Assembly: GCF_000237925.1 (NCBI RefSeq)
Contig: NC_031495.1
Location: 15,511,749-15,575,748, forward strand
DNA from: Schistosoma mansoni
Taxonomy: Eukaryota > Platyhelminthes > Trematoda > Strigeidida > Schistosomatidae
Direction: 5' to 3'
DNA length: 64,000 nt
Below, piece after piece: positions 23,401 to 35,234 of this stretch. Under the pieces are notes generated by a model. It was not told the origin of the DNA. It did not search any database and was given only the letters and a program-made list of their open reading frames with translations. The stretch's first letter is position 1, and every line of letters begins with the position of its first letter. The translations under genes and the position numbers were made by a program.

Positions 23401-23800
23401 ATTGGTAAATCAAAACCTTTCGAAAGAAGTAAAGGTTTTGATTAGCAAATGAACAAAGTAGGTAAGCTGAAAAACCTTTACATTTTTAATTTAGTTTACT
23501 TTGAAAACTATAATTACGTAACAAATTGTTATGGATAATTACACTGTTAAATCAGCCATTGTTTTGATAAAAAAACAAACAAACAAACAATGGACTAGTA
23601 TAATGTAAATTCTATTTAGTTATATAAAGATATACTTTAAGCTTGTAGAAGTGTTCTTCATCAATTAATTAGTTAATCAATCAAACTTATTTAAGTGGAA
23701 TGATGTTTGTAAGGAACAAACATTCCAGTTATGACTATTGACAGTCTACAAATTTTTATTATTTAATGAATGTCATTCAAAAATTATAATAACTGATGAA
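20485..23800. other. AT-rich intergenic stretch
   Basis: No exon or assignable repeat found. A short GT-rich patch lies near 20902-20925. Confidence 0.5.
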
Positions 23801-23804
23801 TTCA

Positions 23805-24225
23805 ATTATAAGCAAAGATGGATAGTGGCTAGCAGTGGACTGATCAATTGCATTCCTAAACATCAATGGGAAGATTCAAACAAACAATATTAAGTGAATT
23901 TAAACTTCACCCCATTGCAAAAGCAAGTGACTATCAGGACACAATGGCTTAGTGGATAACGCGATGGCGTTTGAAGCGAAAGGTACTGGGTTAGAGTCCC
24001 AGAGTGAACATCAACTCTGAAATGCAGGCCATGCAGCTGACGATTATCAAATAGGACGAAACGCGCGTCCTGAATTCCACTACTAGCCACTATCCATCTT
24101 TTCTTATAATGCTTGTGAATGAAGGTTATATCGAGGCAATACTCACAGTATGCATATATGCCAATAAGTGACTTATTAATTGCAGTCCTAAACATTAATG
24201 GGAAGTTTCAACCAAACAATACTAA
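23805..24225 (+). repeat. Sm-alpha-type SINE longer than one unit, with direct end repeats
   Basis: A small minus-strand remnant (about 23805-23840) is followed by an end block (23841-23890), a full unit with boxes A and B, a hammerhead segment and a tail, and then a second end block (24170-24222). The two end blocks share tcctaaacat and caatgggaagattcaaacaa-like text about 332 bases apart. The hammerhead boxes CTGACGA, GAAAC and GTC are kept, but the 5' strand of stem II is destroyed. Confidence 0.85.
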
Positions 24226-24739
24226 TTGAATTCGATGAATTCAATAGTTTTTGTTGATATTACAAACATTTGTTATCATGGAAGAAAATTCAAATGATGT
24301 ACTGTAGTAATCAGTGTTCGAAGTCAGTTTACACATTGAAATGAATTAATTAACTGTATTAATTAGTAAAGTATTATGCCTGAAACTTCATTCAACTTGA
24401 TATGGACACCTTTAAATAACAAATGAAGAGATTAGCATTTAGTACATTTACATTTTCTAAATATTGATTTTATCATCAGAATGAGAGACTTAAGTGAAAT
24501 GATTATAATGAAACTTAGATTCCGTTGTATTTCTTGAGTTACAGTTTAGATCTCTGACAAGATGATAGGGGTCTACTGTTAATAATTAACTCTCACTAGT
24601 TTATTCTATTTCATTTAGTTAAAAAAACGATTGATAGAAAACCATTCATTTAACATTCAGCTATAACTTATGCCCACATTAGAATTAAAACTTAGGTTAT
24701 TTATAATTGTTTTTTTAATATTACAGTAAAACTAATTAA

Positions 24740-24920
24740 GTGATAGATAGTGGTTAAGCGCTCGCGCACGAGGCTGATAGGTCCTGGGTTTGAATCTCGT
24801 GAGGCGGAATCGTGGATGCGCACTTCTGAAGAGTCCCACAATAGGACGAAACGGCCGTCCAGTGCTTCCAGGTTTTCCATGGTGGTCTAGCTTCAATTGA
24901 CTCATGAATTCAACTATAAA
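24740..24920 (+). repeat. SINE family A, best preserved hammerhead copy
   Basis: Box A region (agtggttaagcgctcgcgca), box B (gggtttgaatctc), hammerhead segment and tail (ggttttccatggtggtctag, then tgactcatgaattcaac). The leader is missing at the 5' end. Confidence 0.88.
24820..24865 (+). ncRNA. hammerhead ribozyme motif in SINE family A
   Basis: Stem I GCACT (24820-24824) pairs with AGTGC (24861-24865). The core box CTGAAGA is at 24826-24832. Stem II GTCC/GGAC (24833-24836 with 24844-24847) is perfect with a 7-base loop. The GAAA box starts at 24848. Stem III is the self-complementary ACGGCCGT (24851-24858), and GTC ends at 24859, the predicted cleavage point. Every core element is present; one mismatched pair (24825 with 24860) lies at the base of stem I. 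The loopless stem III suggests that cleavage needs a dimer or multimer. Confidence 0.75.
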
Positions 24921-24924
24921 ATTA

Positions 24925-26140
24925 TAGATAATCTCTTGTAGAAAGAAATCTATTGTTATTTGAAGTTTATTAATGACAAACAATAAAGTTTTATTACAGT
25001 CTATTTTGAGAGTCCACGCTGACGTATATGACAGACAGTAGAATTGATATGACTGATGATTGAACTCATTAGTTAAAGTGGAAAAAGTTTTTGTAAATGA
25101 GGGTTCAACTTAAACAGTTTTACCTGTATTCGAAAGTTCTGACTATTTGTTTAGTTTCGTGGGTTAATAATGGAGCAGAATACCAATAGTGTGTCGTTAA
25201 CAATTACAGAAAAATGACTGAAACTCAACAGCAAGCAATCAAAAATACAATTTTAGTTAAAATTATAAGTTTTTGTATATCTCAAGAAGCTAAACTACAA
25301 AATATAGGTTACATAGAGATGAACTTGAATTTTATCTTGATTCAATATAGGTAATATAGTAAAGAGCACCTGGAGATCCTTGACTTTGAGTATAAATCCA
25401 GTAGTAAATATCTGTAAGAATCCTCTCTGTGTAGAATCTTACATATAGACACTTCTACTGGTATCCTACACTGGACTATTGTTTGATCTAGAAATAATTG
25501 ATCGAAAAAGTATATTTCAATTTTGAATATTGAGAGTAGTATCTAAAATAGTGATCACGTTCCACATCAAACACCGACTTTAAAATTTTTAATTAGCCGA
25601 ATCTTATTCTGAAGTTTCATGTAGTTTATATGTACGTATGTCTGATAGTCCTTAGCATTCATATTCTATGATTATTAGTTTACATTTTGGGTGAAAACAT
25701 CTAGAAATAATGGTGAACTACGTAATTATTTCCATAAAGTGACTTATCCAATGTCTTAAAATGTAAAATCGTTGGATAGATCCAAAAAATCATAATAAAT
25801 AATGGTATATTCTTCAAACTATATCACTTATGATGCTTATTTTGTGATGAGATCACACTCAGATTTTTTCATATTTTAGAACTTACCAGTCAAACGCTTA
25901 GATTTTGCACACTCTACGTTGGTCCCTTCACGTATCAAACTGTATCATATACACTGAAATGTGGACATTTATTCATTGGCTGTGAAGCATATCTTGTACA
26001 TGATTCATTAGCAAGACAAGCAATGAAAAACAAAGCTTAAACATCTTGTTCACAGTTCAAGAAAGCCTAATACAAATAGGGAATCAGTGAATACAGATAA
26101 AAAATAACAATCTTGAGAACTTATGCTAGATGGTAGGAAG
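24925..26140. other. no gene seen upstream of the channel gene
   Basis: AT-rich sequence without a supported exon. Confidence 0.45.
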
Positions 26141-26144
26141 TTGT

Positions 26145-26295
26145 AGATAGGAAACCCTGGACCTAGCTTTTGTGCTAGTTAGCAGTAGTTAGAAAGGTGT
26201 ACCTTCAATCTCCATATGATATTCGAAATTTCAATTAATAGAAAACCTAGGACCAGGGTTTCCTGCCGATTATCTCCATCCATCTAACATCTAAA
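26145..26295. repeat. short inverted repeat pair
   Basis: The text taggaaaccctggacctagc recurs in reverse complement as aaacctaggaccagggtttc about 90 bases downstream, with ttaattcc-poor spacer between. The left side resembles family C text seen at 13.8 and 33.5 kb. Confidence 0.5.
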
Positions 26296-26648
26296 AACAG
26301 TACACACGATGTAGAAGCACATAATACATGGCCACATTACAATTTGGTAGATAGAATTCAGTCAAGACTAAATGACCAAACAAATATAACGTTGGTCTCT
26401 GCTCACTGGTTAATTCTAAGAACCATTCTATGATAGTAACAATCAACTGATATAGATCAATAAAACTGTTAATACATACCTCTTAAAGTACACTGTATCA
26501 TTTTAATAACGATTTCAAACATCATAATCATTCCAACATGTAGGTATATATGCATATATATCTTTATTCTAATTCGATGTTATTACGATGTATTATTTGC
26601 TTCTTTAATACTTTTTTTTCAAAAATAAAATCTCATTTAGTGCAATTC

Positions 26649-26765
26649 ATGAAGTCACTACCTGGTCTGATATTGATATTAGCATTAGTAACTGTGCTAG
26701 GTGCATTGTTATTTCAAAAAATTGAAGGTCCATATGAAGAGCGATCCAGGACACACGTATCTAAG
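26649..26765 (+). CDS. K2P channel exon 1: start and TM1
   Basis: Encodes MKSLPGLILILALVTVLGAL and the following FQKIEGPYEE, ending SK at the donor AAG|GTGAG (phase 0). The upstream tttcaaaaataaaatctcatttag-like context would also suit an acceptor at 26640. Confidence 0.85.
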
Positions 26766-29700
26766 GTGAGAATAATAATAATAATGATATATATATGGTT
26801 GTTTGATAATCGGGGATACTGAATTATTTGTAGTTTCTGACATTCATAGTAACGGCTACAATGAATTTCTTCCTGAGTTATAAACAGTGAATATTGACTC
26901 TGAGAATTCTCGAATGCATGATGGATTATGTGGGTCATGTATGATGTTTTTGGGTGATTGATGCACCATGTCAATACTCCTGTACATAAAAATAATGATC
27001 GTCTACGAATACCTGACTAGTAATTCAATCACCAAGCTAGATCATCTTCCCTACTCTCACGAATCCGTTATCCCTTGATCTCGTTTTGTTCTCGGAATGT
27101 AAAAAGGTCATGAGGAGATAATAAAAGAATGTGGAACGTCAAGGTTACTGAAACTCTTTAACTTTGAAGATTTCCACGGATGATTCGAATGATGAAAATT
27201 GTGGTAACACAAGTGTATGGCCACGATTAAAGGGTTATTAGAAGGACGATGAAATTAATTTATCCTTAATTTTGTAAAATGAGGTTTTTATGATTCTGGT
27301 TCATGTGTTTAATGGATAGACTACGTATATTAATTAAGTCAATGCTTGTAATATGCATTTCAGCTTCATCAACATTCTCATCTCTAAATTGTTTGATGCC
27401 TAGGCTTTTTCACTATTTAGTTGTAGGTAAGCTGTCTAGTAATTTTAGTTGATTGTTATGATAAACTTTGAAAGTATAAATGAAGATAGAAAGTTTATTA
27501 GATTCACTTTGGTACATTATGTATGTATGTATTTTAAACAAGACATTCTGATCATAAGTTGTTGAAGTATTTATTTGAGAAAAGGAAAGGTTCACAGTTT
27601 CTACTTCAGTTTAGTGTAACCGAAGGTTTGATCATGAGCCTATTTAATAGGATCGACTGCATTATCATAAATCATGGAACAGAAGATGAAGGAAAAGCGC
27701 TAAATCAAATAGTTGTATAGTATGGATACTTTTCGAAATGTATAGGTTGATGGTAAGGTAGTAAAATGGTGAGACTTTGAGTTCGTAGTATCAGTAAACC
27801 ATGTCTATATGACAGAACGCTCAAGATCCTACACAAAATAAGACTCAACACCCTAAGGTTTAGTTTTCAGTCTTACTTTAAATATAACAAATAAATCTTA
27901 AGATATATTGATGATCTTAAGTCTAAGTGAGCACTTAGAGGAGAAAAAAGAGATACCGGGTAACTTTTGCCTAATTAGAAAGGATTTCAATTATTTAGGT
28001 ATCGTTATAATTAAAACTAGCTTTACAGTCTTACACAATAGATTAACTTTATTTAGAAAGCTATTTCAGACTAGGAGATACAGAACAAGTGTTTTGTCCT
28101 GGTTAAAGACTCCTCAGCTTGCCCAATCACAGCCTCTTCGGGTCCTGTAGCGAGCAATTAGTCCTCAGACTAAAGAGTTAGTTCATTATGTTGCATGGTT
28201 ATAAAAAAAGAGTTACTTTGCAAATTTTAAGGAATTCTTGTAGGAACTACGAGGACAAAATAATTGAAAAAAAGTCATTCACCTGTGTTTTGATGAAGAT
28301 AATAGAGAGATTATATGAATATGGGATTAATTATCAAGGTATCATCTATTGAGAAAATTTTAGAAAGTTTGTCAATCTGTTTTCAACCAAAATGTCAATA
28401 TTCAGGAAAAATCATGGTCAACTTGCTACATAAACAACTAATAACTACAATTTTCAACGATTTCTTAACTCCCTATATAACCTTATCTCCCTTCATGGTC
28501 CTTTAGGAGTAGCTATCTCCATTTCTAAGAGGGTTAGTGCTCATTATTTGAATATTCCGAACATGTAACTAGATAACACAATTAGTTGATTAATTGTAAT
28601 TCTGATTGTCATAAATTCGATTAGTTAAAATGTGATTGGTGGTTTGATTATTTTAGGGTTCACTAATAAATCAATAATTTTAAATGGATTTTCCATTGGA
28701 TATTGTAATTTTTAGGCTAATTACACATAACGTTTGACCAGAATTAAAAACTTCATTTATTATGCTTCTTAAAATAAATTCATTTTGTATTGTTTGTGTG
28801 AATCTTCCCATTGGTGTTTAGAACTGCAATTAATCACTCTCTTATTGGCATATGTGCATCCTGTATGGATTGCCTCGATATTGCCTCAATTCACAAGCAT
28901 TATAAACAAAGATGGATGGTAGCTAGCAGTGGACTTGAGGACGTTCGTTTCTTATTTGAAACTCGCAAGCTAAATGTGCCTGCACTCCAGAGTTGATGCT
29001 CACTCCGGGACTCGAACCCAGTACCTTTTCCTCCAAACGACATCGCGTTACCTATTTTGCTGATAAATTGCAGTGCTAAACATCAATGGGAAGATTCAAA
29101 CAAACAATACGCAGTGAATTTAAACTCCACCTCATTGCAAAAGCAAGTGACTATCAGGACTCAGTAGCTTAGTGTATAACGCGATGGCGTTTGAAGCGAA
29201 CGGTACTGGGTTCGAGTTCCAGAGTGAACATCAACTCTGAGATGCAGGTACATCCAAGTGACGAGTCCCAAATAGGACGAAACGCGCACCCTGAATTCCA
29301 CTACTAGCCACTATCCATCTTTGCCTATAATCTTAATAGTAAGTTGTGAATAAATACTAGTTATAGAAGATTTGTATAGTCCTAAATTAATTAATTGTCA
29401 AAAAAAACATGTATTACTAAATATTTGATTGATCTCATCCCATTCTAGTACCCTTAATAACACAATCATCAAACTGTTCAATGATTTAATCCAAACCATT
29501 AAGACTTTCCAGTAATCAAGTTTATTTCATTTGTCATCAACAATTGAGATGATAAACTTTATTGAGCTTGTAACATGTCAAATATTCGATTTCATTGTAA
29601 TTTCTGTGATTAATTGATTATTTATTTATTTATTTAAACACATAAATATTGGTTCAAAGGGGCACCAGATACATATGCGTCTCACAAATCTCATTTGATT

Positions 29701-32700
29701 TGTGTGAGGACTTGGATACTGCCCGAGTGTCAAGACCGAAGCAGGTGGTTTTCTTAGAGGGGCCACACTCGGAGCCTTTGACCTGAAGATCTGATTCACA
29801 AGGCAATGGAGCATCGTAAGTAGATTCAGTCCCATGGTGGCCGGTGACCAACGATTGATTCATACGCCATTTGTTCCCTCAGGATCCTGGAGCCCATATG
29901 CACCATCGGTTTTGAATCAGGGTTTTCCAACTCCCCTAGGTGGGCCCTCTGTGTCCACCAATCCAGTTAAAGCACCGGAAATTCGCTTTTCGTCCTCTCA
30001 ATTTCATAAACAACAGTAATGCCATGAGAAGACAGTGAGTAGGACTTCCCTGGCAGAGGCTATATACGCGTGGCCATATGAGAGCATTTCGAGAGGGAGA
30101 GCGGACTCTCCCCACTATCGGCCGTACCAGGGCCCTTGGGGGATAATTGATTTTAAAAAATACGTATAATCCTTTCTTATTATCACACTAGACAACTGTT
30201 TCTTAGATCAGACAAAAGAGAGCTGAACTTATCAGTTATCTCTAAACTATAGTGATTATTAAGTTTAAAACTGTAGTATGATGGGAATAATTTTTAATCT
30301 TTGAGAAAAAGGTCAATGTTTAATATTATTACTATTATTCTAAGAAGTTTTCTATTTATATTGTCATCTAATAACGTTTATAAAACAATTTCTTTCTTTT
30401 TTAAAAAAGACAAGGCAAAAAATTTTTGTGCTAGCTCAACAGTTAGCTAAAAAGGGTGGTAATGCTGATTGGTCAAAATTAGTTGCTCAAGTGGATAGAT
30501 ATCGTGAGAAATTATATGAGGCATGGTTATGTGGTACAGATGAATTAACTATAGATATACCAACAAAATGGAGTCTTTGGGGTAGTATCTATTATTGTTT
30601 CACATTATTTACAACTATTGGTAAGTTTGGTTTGTAAAGTTTTATCTACATGAAACTTGATTAAAATACTTCAGTGATAATGATACTGACTATGATACTA
30701 GATGATACAGGTTCGAATCACGTAGGGAAGGAGGTTAGTTATGCACCTTGTTAATGAGTATTAACTAGCATAAAACCCCAGTTGAAGGTTTCTTATCAAA
30801 TATTTCCAGTTACCTAAGATTTTCTGAGACCGCTTTTTGTCCTCTTAATACTATTGGTTGTTTTGTATGTTCTCTCGGAAACATTGATTTGAATAAAGGA
30901 GACACGAGCCTCAATTAAATTTAGATAGAAATTTATCATATCATTAACATAATACCTTTTTAAATTAATTTGAAAGGTGAAGTTAATTAGCAATTTTATC
31001 TGATGAAATTTACATACAATCAACATAATTTACAGTATAAAAACACCGAGGTACATTTTGAAGGTTATTTTTATTTCTGAGTTGAAATCTTTGGTTGTGC
31101 TAGCCAAGAGATATTGTAAGATGTAGCGGAATATTCATCATAACAGCAAGTTACACCCATTATTTTATAAATAATTTATCTGTAATTGGTGTGATTAATG
31201 AACATCACTTCTGAATACATTAAATGAGGCTGAGTCGACATCCAGATTGAGATTATTTGATTTATCAGCTATAAAGAGATGTATTCTTCCCACTGATACT
31301 AGATAAATTCAGAAAACTTGTAGATACAGTGTAAGTTAAAATAAATAAATGTAGTTTGATTTTAAATATCTTTTAAATTGGTGAATTTTCAGTTATTTCA
31401 ACAGACGACCACAAATGTTTAGCTGTCAGTTTCACAATATATGAATATGATCAGTATAGTTTAGTATTTTGATGAATTAACAGTTTAAAAGTCATTTACA
31501 TGACAAACAAGAATTGTCTGGAGAAATATTCAAAAGTTGATAGGACTGAATTACTTGTCCATTATGGTTTGAACTCCCCACTCTTCATCATTATCCTTTC
31601 ATGATTCCGTATTGGATTCAACTCTCATGAAAAGTGCGACACCGCTAATTTACTAAGTCCATATCGAATAATCAACCTGTTTAATTCCAAGCAAATTTAT
31701 CCACTGAAGTACTTTTTCACACTCGATTTAGTTAACTTTACTGGTTGGTGTTTCAGGAAATCTATTTTAAAGATGGTCACTATTTAGCAATACATTTATT
31801 ATCATTCAGATTTTTTGTACATTATGAAGGTACTTTAATACTGTAACCTTTTGTTTTTACGAACTACCAACAAGTTAAGATAGTTTAAAGCATAAAAAAC
31901 GTTGATAGCAACAACGACTAGATAATTATGTCACTATCAACTTGTGATTCAGTCTTATGTAAATGAAAAGTCGACGCTTCGAATATCTTGTATTATCCTC
32001 TTTGATAATAGTGTTAAATAATAAATACACTCAATTTAAAATAACTCATATTAATAACCTCTTAGGTTCAATTTCATTTACATGGTATGTGTTGAATTAC
32101 ATTCATCTATGTAGGTATAAGTTAGTTACCGAATATATTATTTTCAAAAAAGAAAAGGAGAAACTTAAAAGTATTATATAACAGTGGTCTAGAGGTTAAG
32201 CGTTTGCGCTCGAGACTGAAAGGTCCTGCGTTCGAACCACGCGAGGCGGGATCGTGGATGCGCACTGCTGAGGAATCCCACAATAGGACGTAACGGCCGT
32301 CCAGTGTTTCCAGGTTTTTCATGGTGGTCTAGCTTCAATTTAAGGTCCAGTTGAACTTTTCATGTTTACTGCAAACCAAAAAAAAAGAAAAAAAGAAAAG
32401 AAAGAAGTAACTATAAAACAAGTAATACAAAATATGAAGGTTATAAGTCATGTACTTTTTTCTTAATATGTTCATAACTGTTATTTACTATCTATGTATA
32501 TCGTATATATGAATAAAGAAAAAAAGTTTATTCTCTTTAACTGTACTATTGATCATAATACTTTAACTTTCATGATGTACTTTTCTTTCTTTATTTTTTT
32601 CTTCCTTCATATACTTATATGATTTCTTTTAAGATTTACAATATAGTTAAGATTAAGATTTATGTATATTTGTTACCGGGCATTTTAAAATTTGTAAAGA

Positions 32701-35158
32701 ATTTCTTCAAAAGATATAGAATTTCAAGATTATTNNNNNNNNNNNNNNNNNNNNNNNNNNNNNNNNNNNNNNNNNNNNNNNNNNNNNNNNNNNNNNNNNN
32801 NNNNNNNNNNNNNNNNNNNNNNNNNNNNNNNNNNNNNNNNNNNNNNNNNNNNNNNNNNNNNNNNNNNNNNNNNNNNNNNNNNNNNNNNNNNNNNNNNNNN
32901 NNNNNNNNNNNNNNNNNNNNNNNNNNNNNNNNNNTTTTGACATTTCAAAATCAGCTACCCTTGTTTGTAACAATAATAATACAGGTATTGTCCAATGGTA
33001 AAGAATATCGGTATTTTTCCACGTTATCATAACCTCAAAGAGAATTACCACTGTATTCTTTTATCGTCACGTGACTGCGCACTACGAGTAATTTTACCTT
33101 CACTTAATATTGTTGGTTTGAATCTTCCCATTGACGTTTAGGAATGCAATTGATCAGTCTCTAATTGGCATATGTGCATACTGTGCGTATTGCCTCGATA
33201 TAGCCTCACAATGCTTGTGAATTAAGGCTATATCAAGACAATCCATACAGGATTCACATATGCCAATTAGAGACCGACCAGCTGCAGTCCTAAACATCAA
33301 TGGGAAGATTCAAACAAACAATACTAAATGAAGGTAATAATAATAGTAGCATGTAGTTCCCTTTTACTACATCTCCAAACATATATTATATGAGGCTAGT
33401 TTATTAACTGTAGGACAAGTAGCATCAACGGTGTATAATTAGAATTGTATATGATTGTTGTTGGTATCCTTGGATTTATGTTACTTGGTTAAAGATAGTT
33501 GACAGGAAATCTTGAACCTAAGTTTCATGCTAATTGGTGCTGGTCATCAAGAAATCACTGTAATCTTGAGACAGTTTATGCTCACTGAGGGACTAGAATT
33601 GTTGTCACTCAACCGTACAGTCTGCGAGTTTACCGCTAAGCTATTCGTGCTACTAATATCATGTTTTTCAATTTTTTAATGCTGTTCAGATTTTATTGAT
33701 CAAGTTGCAATGTATCTAATGGTCTAATTGACTTGATATTCTGTTTATTATGTTAAGATGAATCTATTTCAGTGTTAAATCATTTAAATCAGATGATATA
33801 AGTCTATTGGTTATAATTGTAGTGTTTATTGGCACTAATAACCAAGGTATGCAGTATTATTTATTAAAGGACAATATTTTCAAATGGTGTGTATGAATCC
33901 ATTTCAATCATAATCCAATATCTAACAAACTGTTTGACAAAGTTAATTTGTGCAGTCCACATAATTGATCGATTGTAGTCAATGCGAAGAATTGAGTAAA
34001 TGATTAGTAACAACAATCAGATCACTTATTAGTATGGTTTTCTTCTTACTTAGTAAAAAAAGATGATGAAATTTTGTTCTTATTTTCTATTTAATGGATT
34101 ATTTATGCTCTCACACTGATCACTTGCTTTCATTATTGTTTAACTTAGGTTATGGTAATGTGTTTCCATCCACTGTTGCTGGTAAACTACTAACTATTCT
34201 TTATGGTATGATTGCCATACCATTGTGCAGTTTACTAATAAGTCGAATATCAGATGTTATTATCAGACTGACTAAAGCAATTTATTATATGACACTTGAT
34301 CCTTCTGGAGTTCCAGTTGGATTAAGAGAAGCCTATCATAGAATTGATGCAACTTTCGACTTTCGAGTAAGTGTAGAGATTATGATTGCAAAACGTTTTA
34401 ATATGTTAAATTTTTGATTGTTAATTTTACTCTTCATTAGTCCCTACAATAAATATTCTGATAAAGATTTATTTTTTAGAATAACTGAAGCCTAGATAAA
34501 AATGTCATCTATGTGCAGAATTAAGTGAAAGAATGTCCAGTGGTGACGAAGTTGATCATCAACATGATCCCTACAAAAGTTGAACTATTACTGGAATAAC
34601 AGCTTAAGTTAACGCAACTGCTGATAAACTCAAATATTGTGTCAGAAGCATCTAGCCCCAATCCCTTTATCTAGTACCGCTCGACATAACTCCAGAGATT
34701 ATGTGAGAACTGAACTGTGATCCTGATTTCACTATCACGTTAAACACGTAGTCCTGACTATATGAAAACGTACTCCAAGTTTATTTAGGTTCTACTAAGT
34801 TAAATAAATATTGAAACCTGATATTCATGCAATCTTACATTTCGATTTACATGCGATCATATGACTGGCCATAACTTTCAATTAAACGAGAGTAAGGTAA
34901 GACGTTTACTCATAAATATATTTTTCTTCTTCTACGATTGATTCTATTAGATTACAATGTAACAAAATTTATTAATTTCAGTAGTTACATAACTAAGATG
35001 TTTTGACGATAAAACTAACTACGAAGGTCACCAATCAAGACTAGGTGTCAAGTTATCATAAGAACAACTGTTTAGTAAATAATCTTTGAAAAAAATTGCT
35101 TCAATTATCTAAAGAATAGATATCCAAGTATCATAGTAACGTTTTTTCTCTTTTTTTA

Positions 35159-35234
<76 letters not shown>

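Larger units (their letters stand above)
26766..30409 (+). other. K2P intron 1
   Basis: 3.6 kb, GTGAG to polypyrimidine-AAAAAAG. Contains an inverted pair of Sm-alpha SINEs (28770-29335) and retroposon copy 2 (29619-30142). 26766-28770 is otherwise featureless AT-rich sequence. Confidence 0.85.
30621..34148 (+). other. K2P intron 2
   Basis: 3.5 kb, GTAAGT to TTTAACTTAG. Contains a family A SINE (32183-32345), an assembly gap (32735-32934), an Sm-alpha tail palindrome (33110-33340) and a family C repeat. 30621-32180 has a possible weak family C remnant near 30690-30790 and nothing else. Confidence 0.88.

Noticed and set aside
26550-26648. Extended amino terminus of the K2P channel from the ATG at 26550
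   Set aside because: The added 33 residues are Cys/Phe/Ile-rich and unlike K2P amino termini, and a good acceptor (AG at 26640) interrupts them; kept only as an alternative in the gene entry.
32619-33051. Frames of 72-137 codons spanning the first N run
   Set aside because: Consist mostly of unknown residues from the assembly gap.
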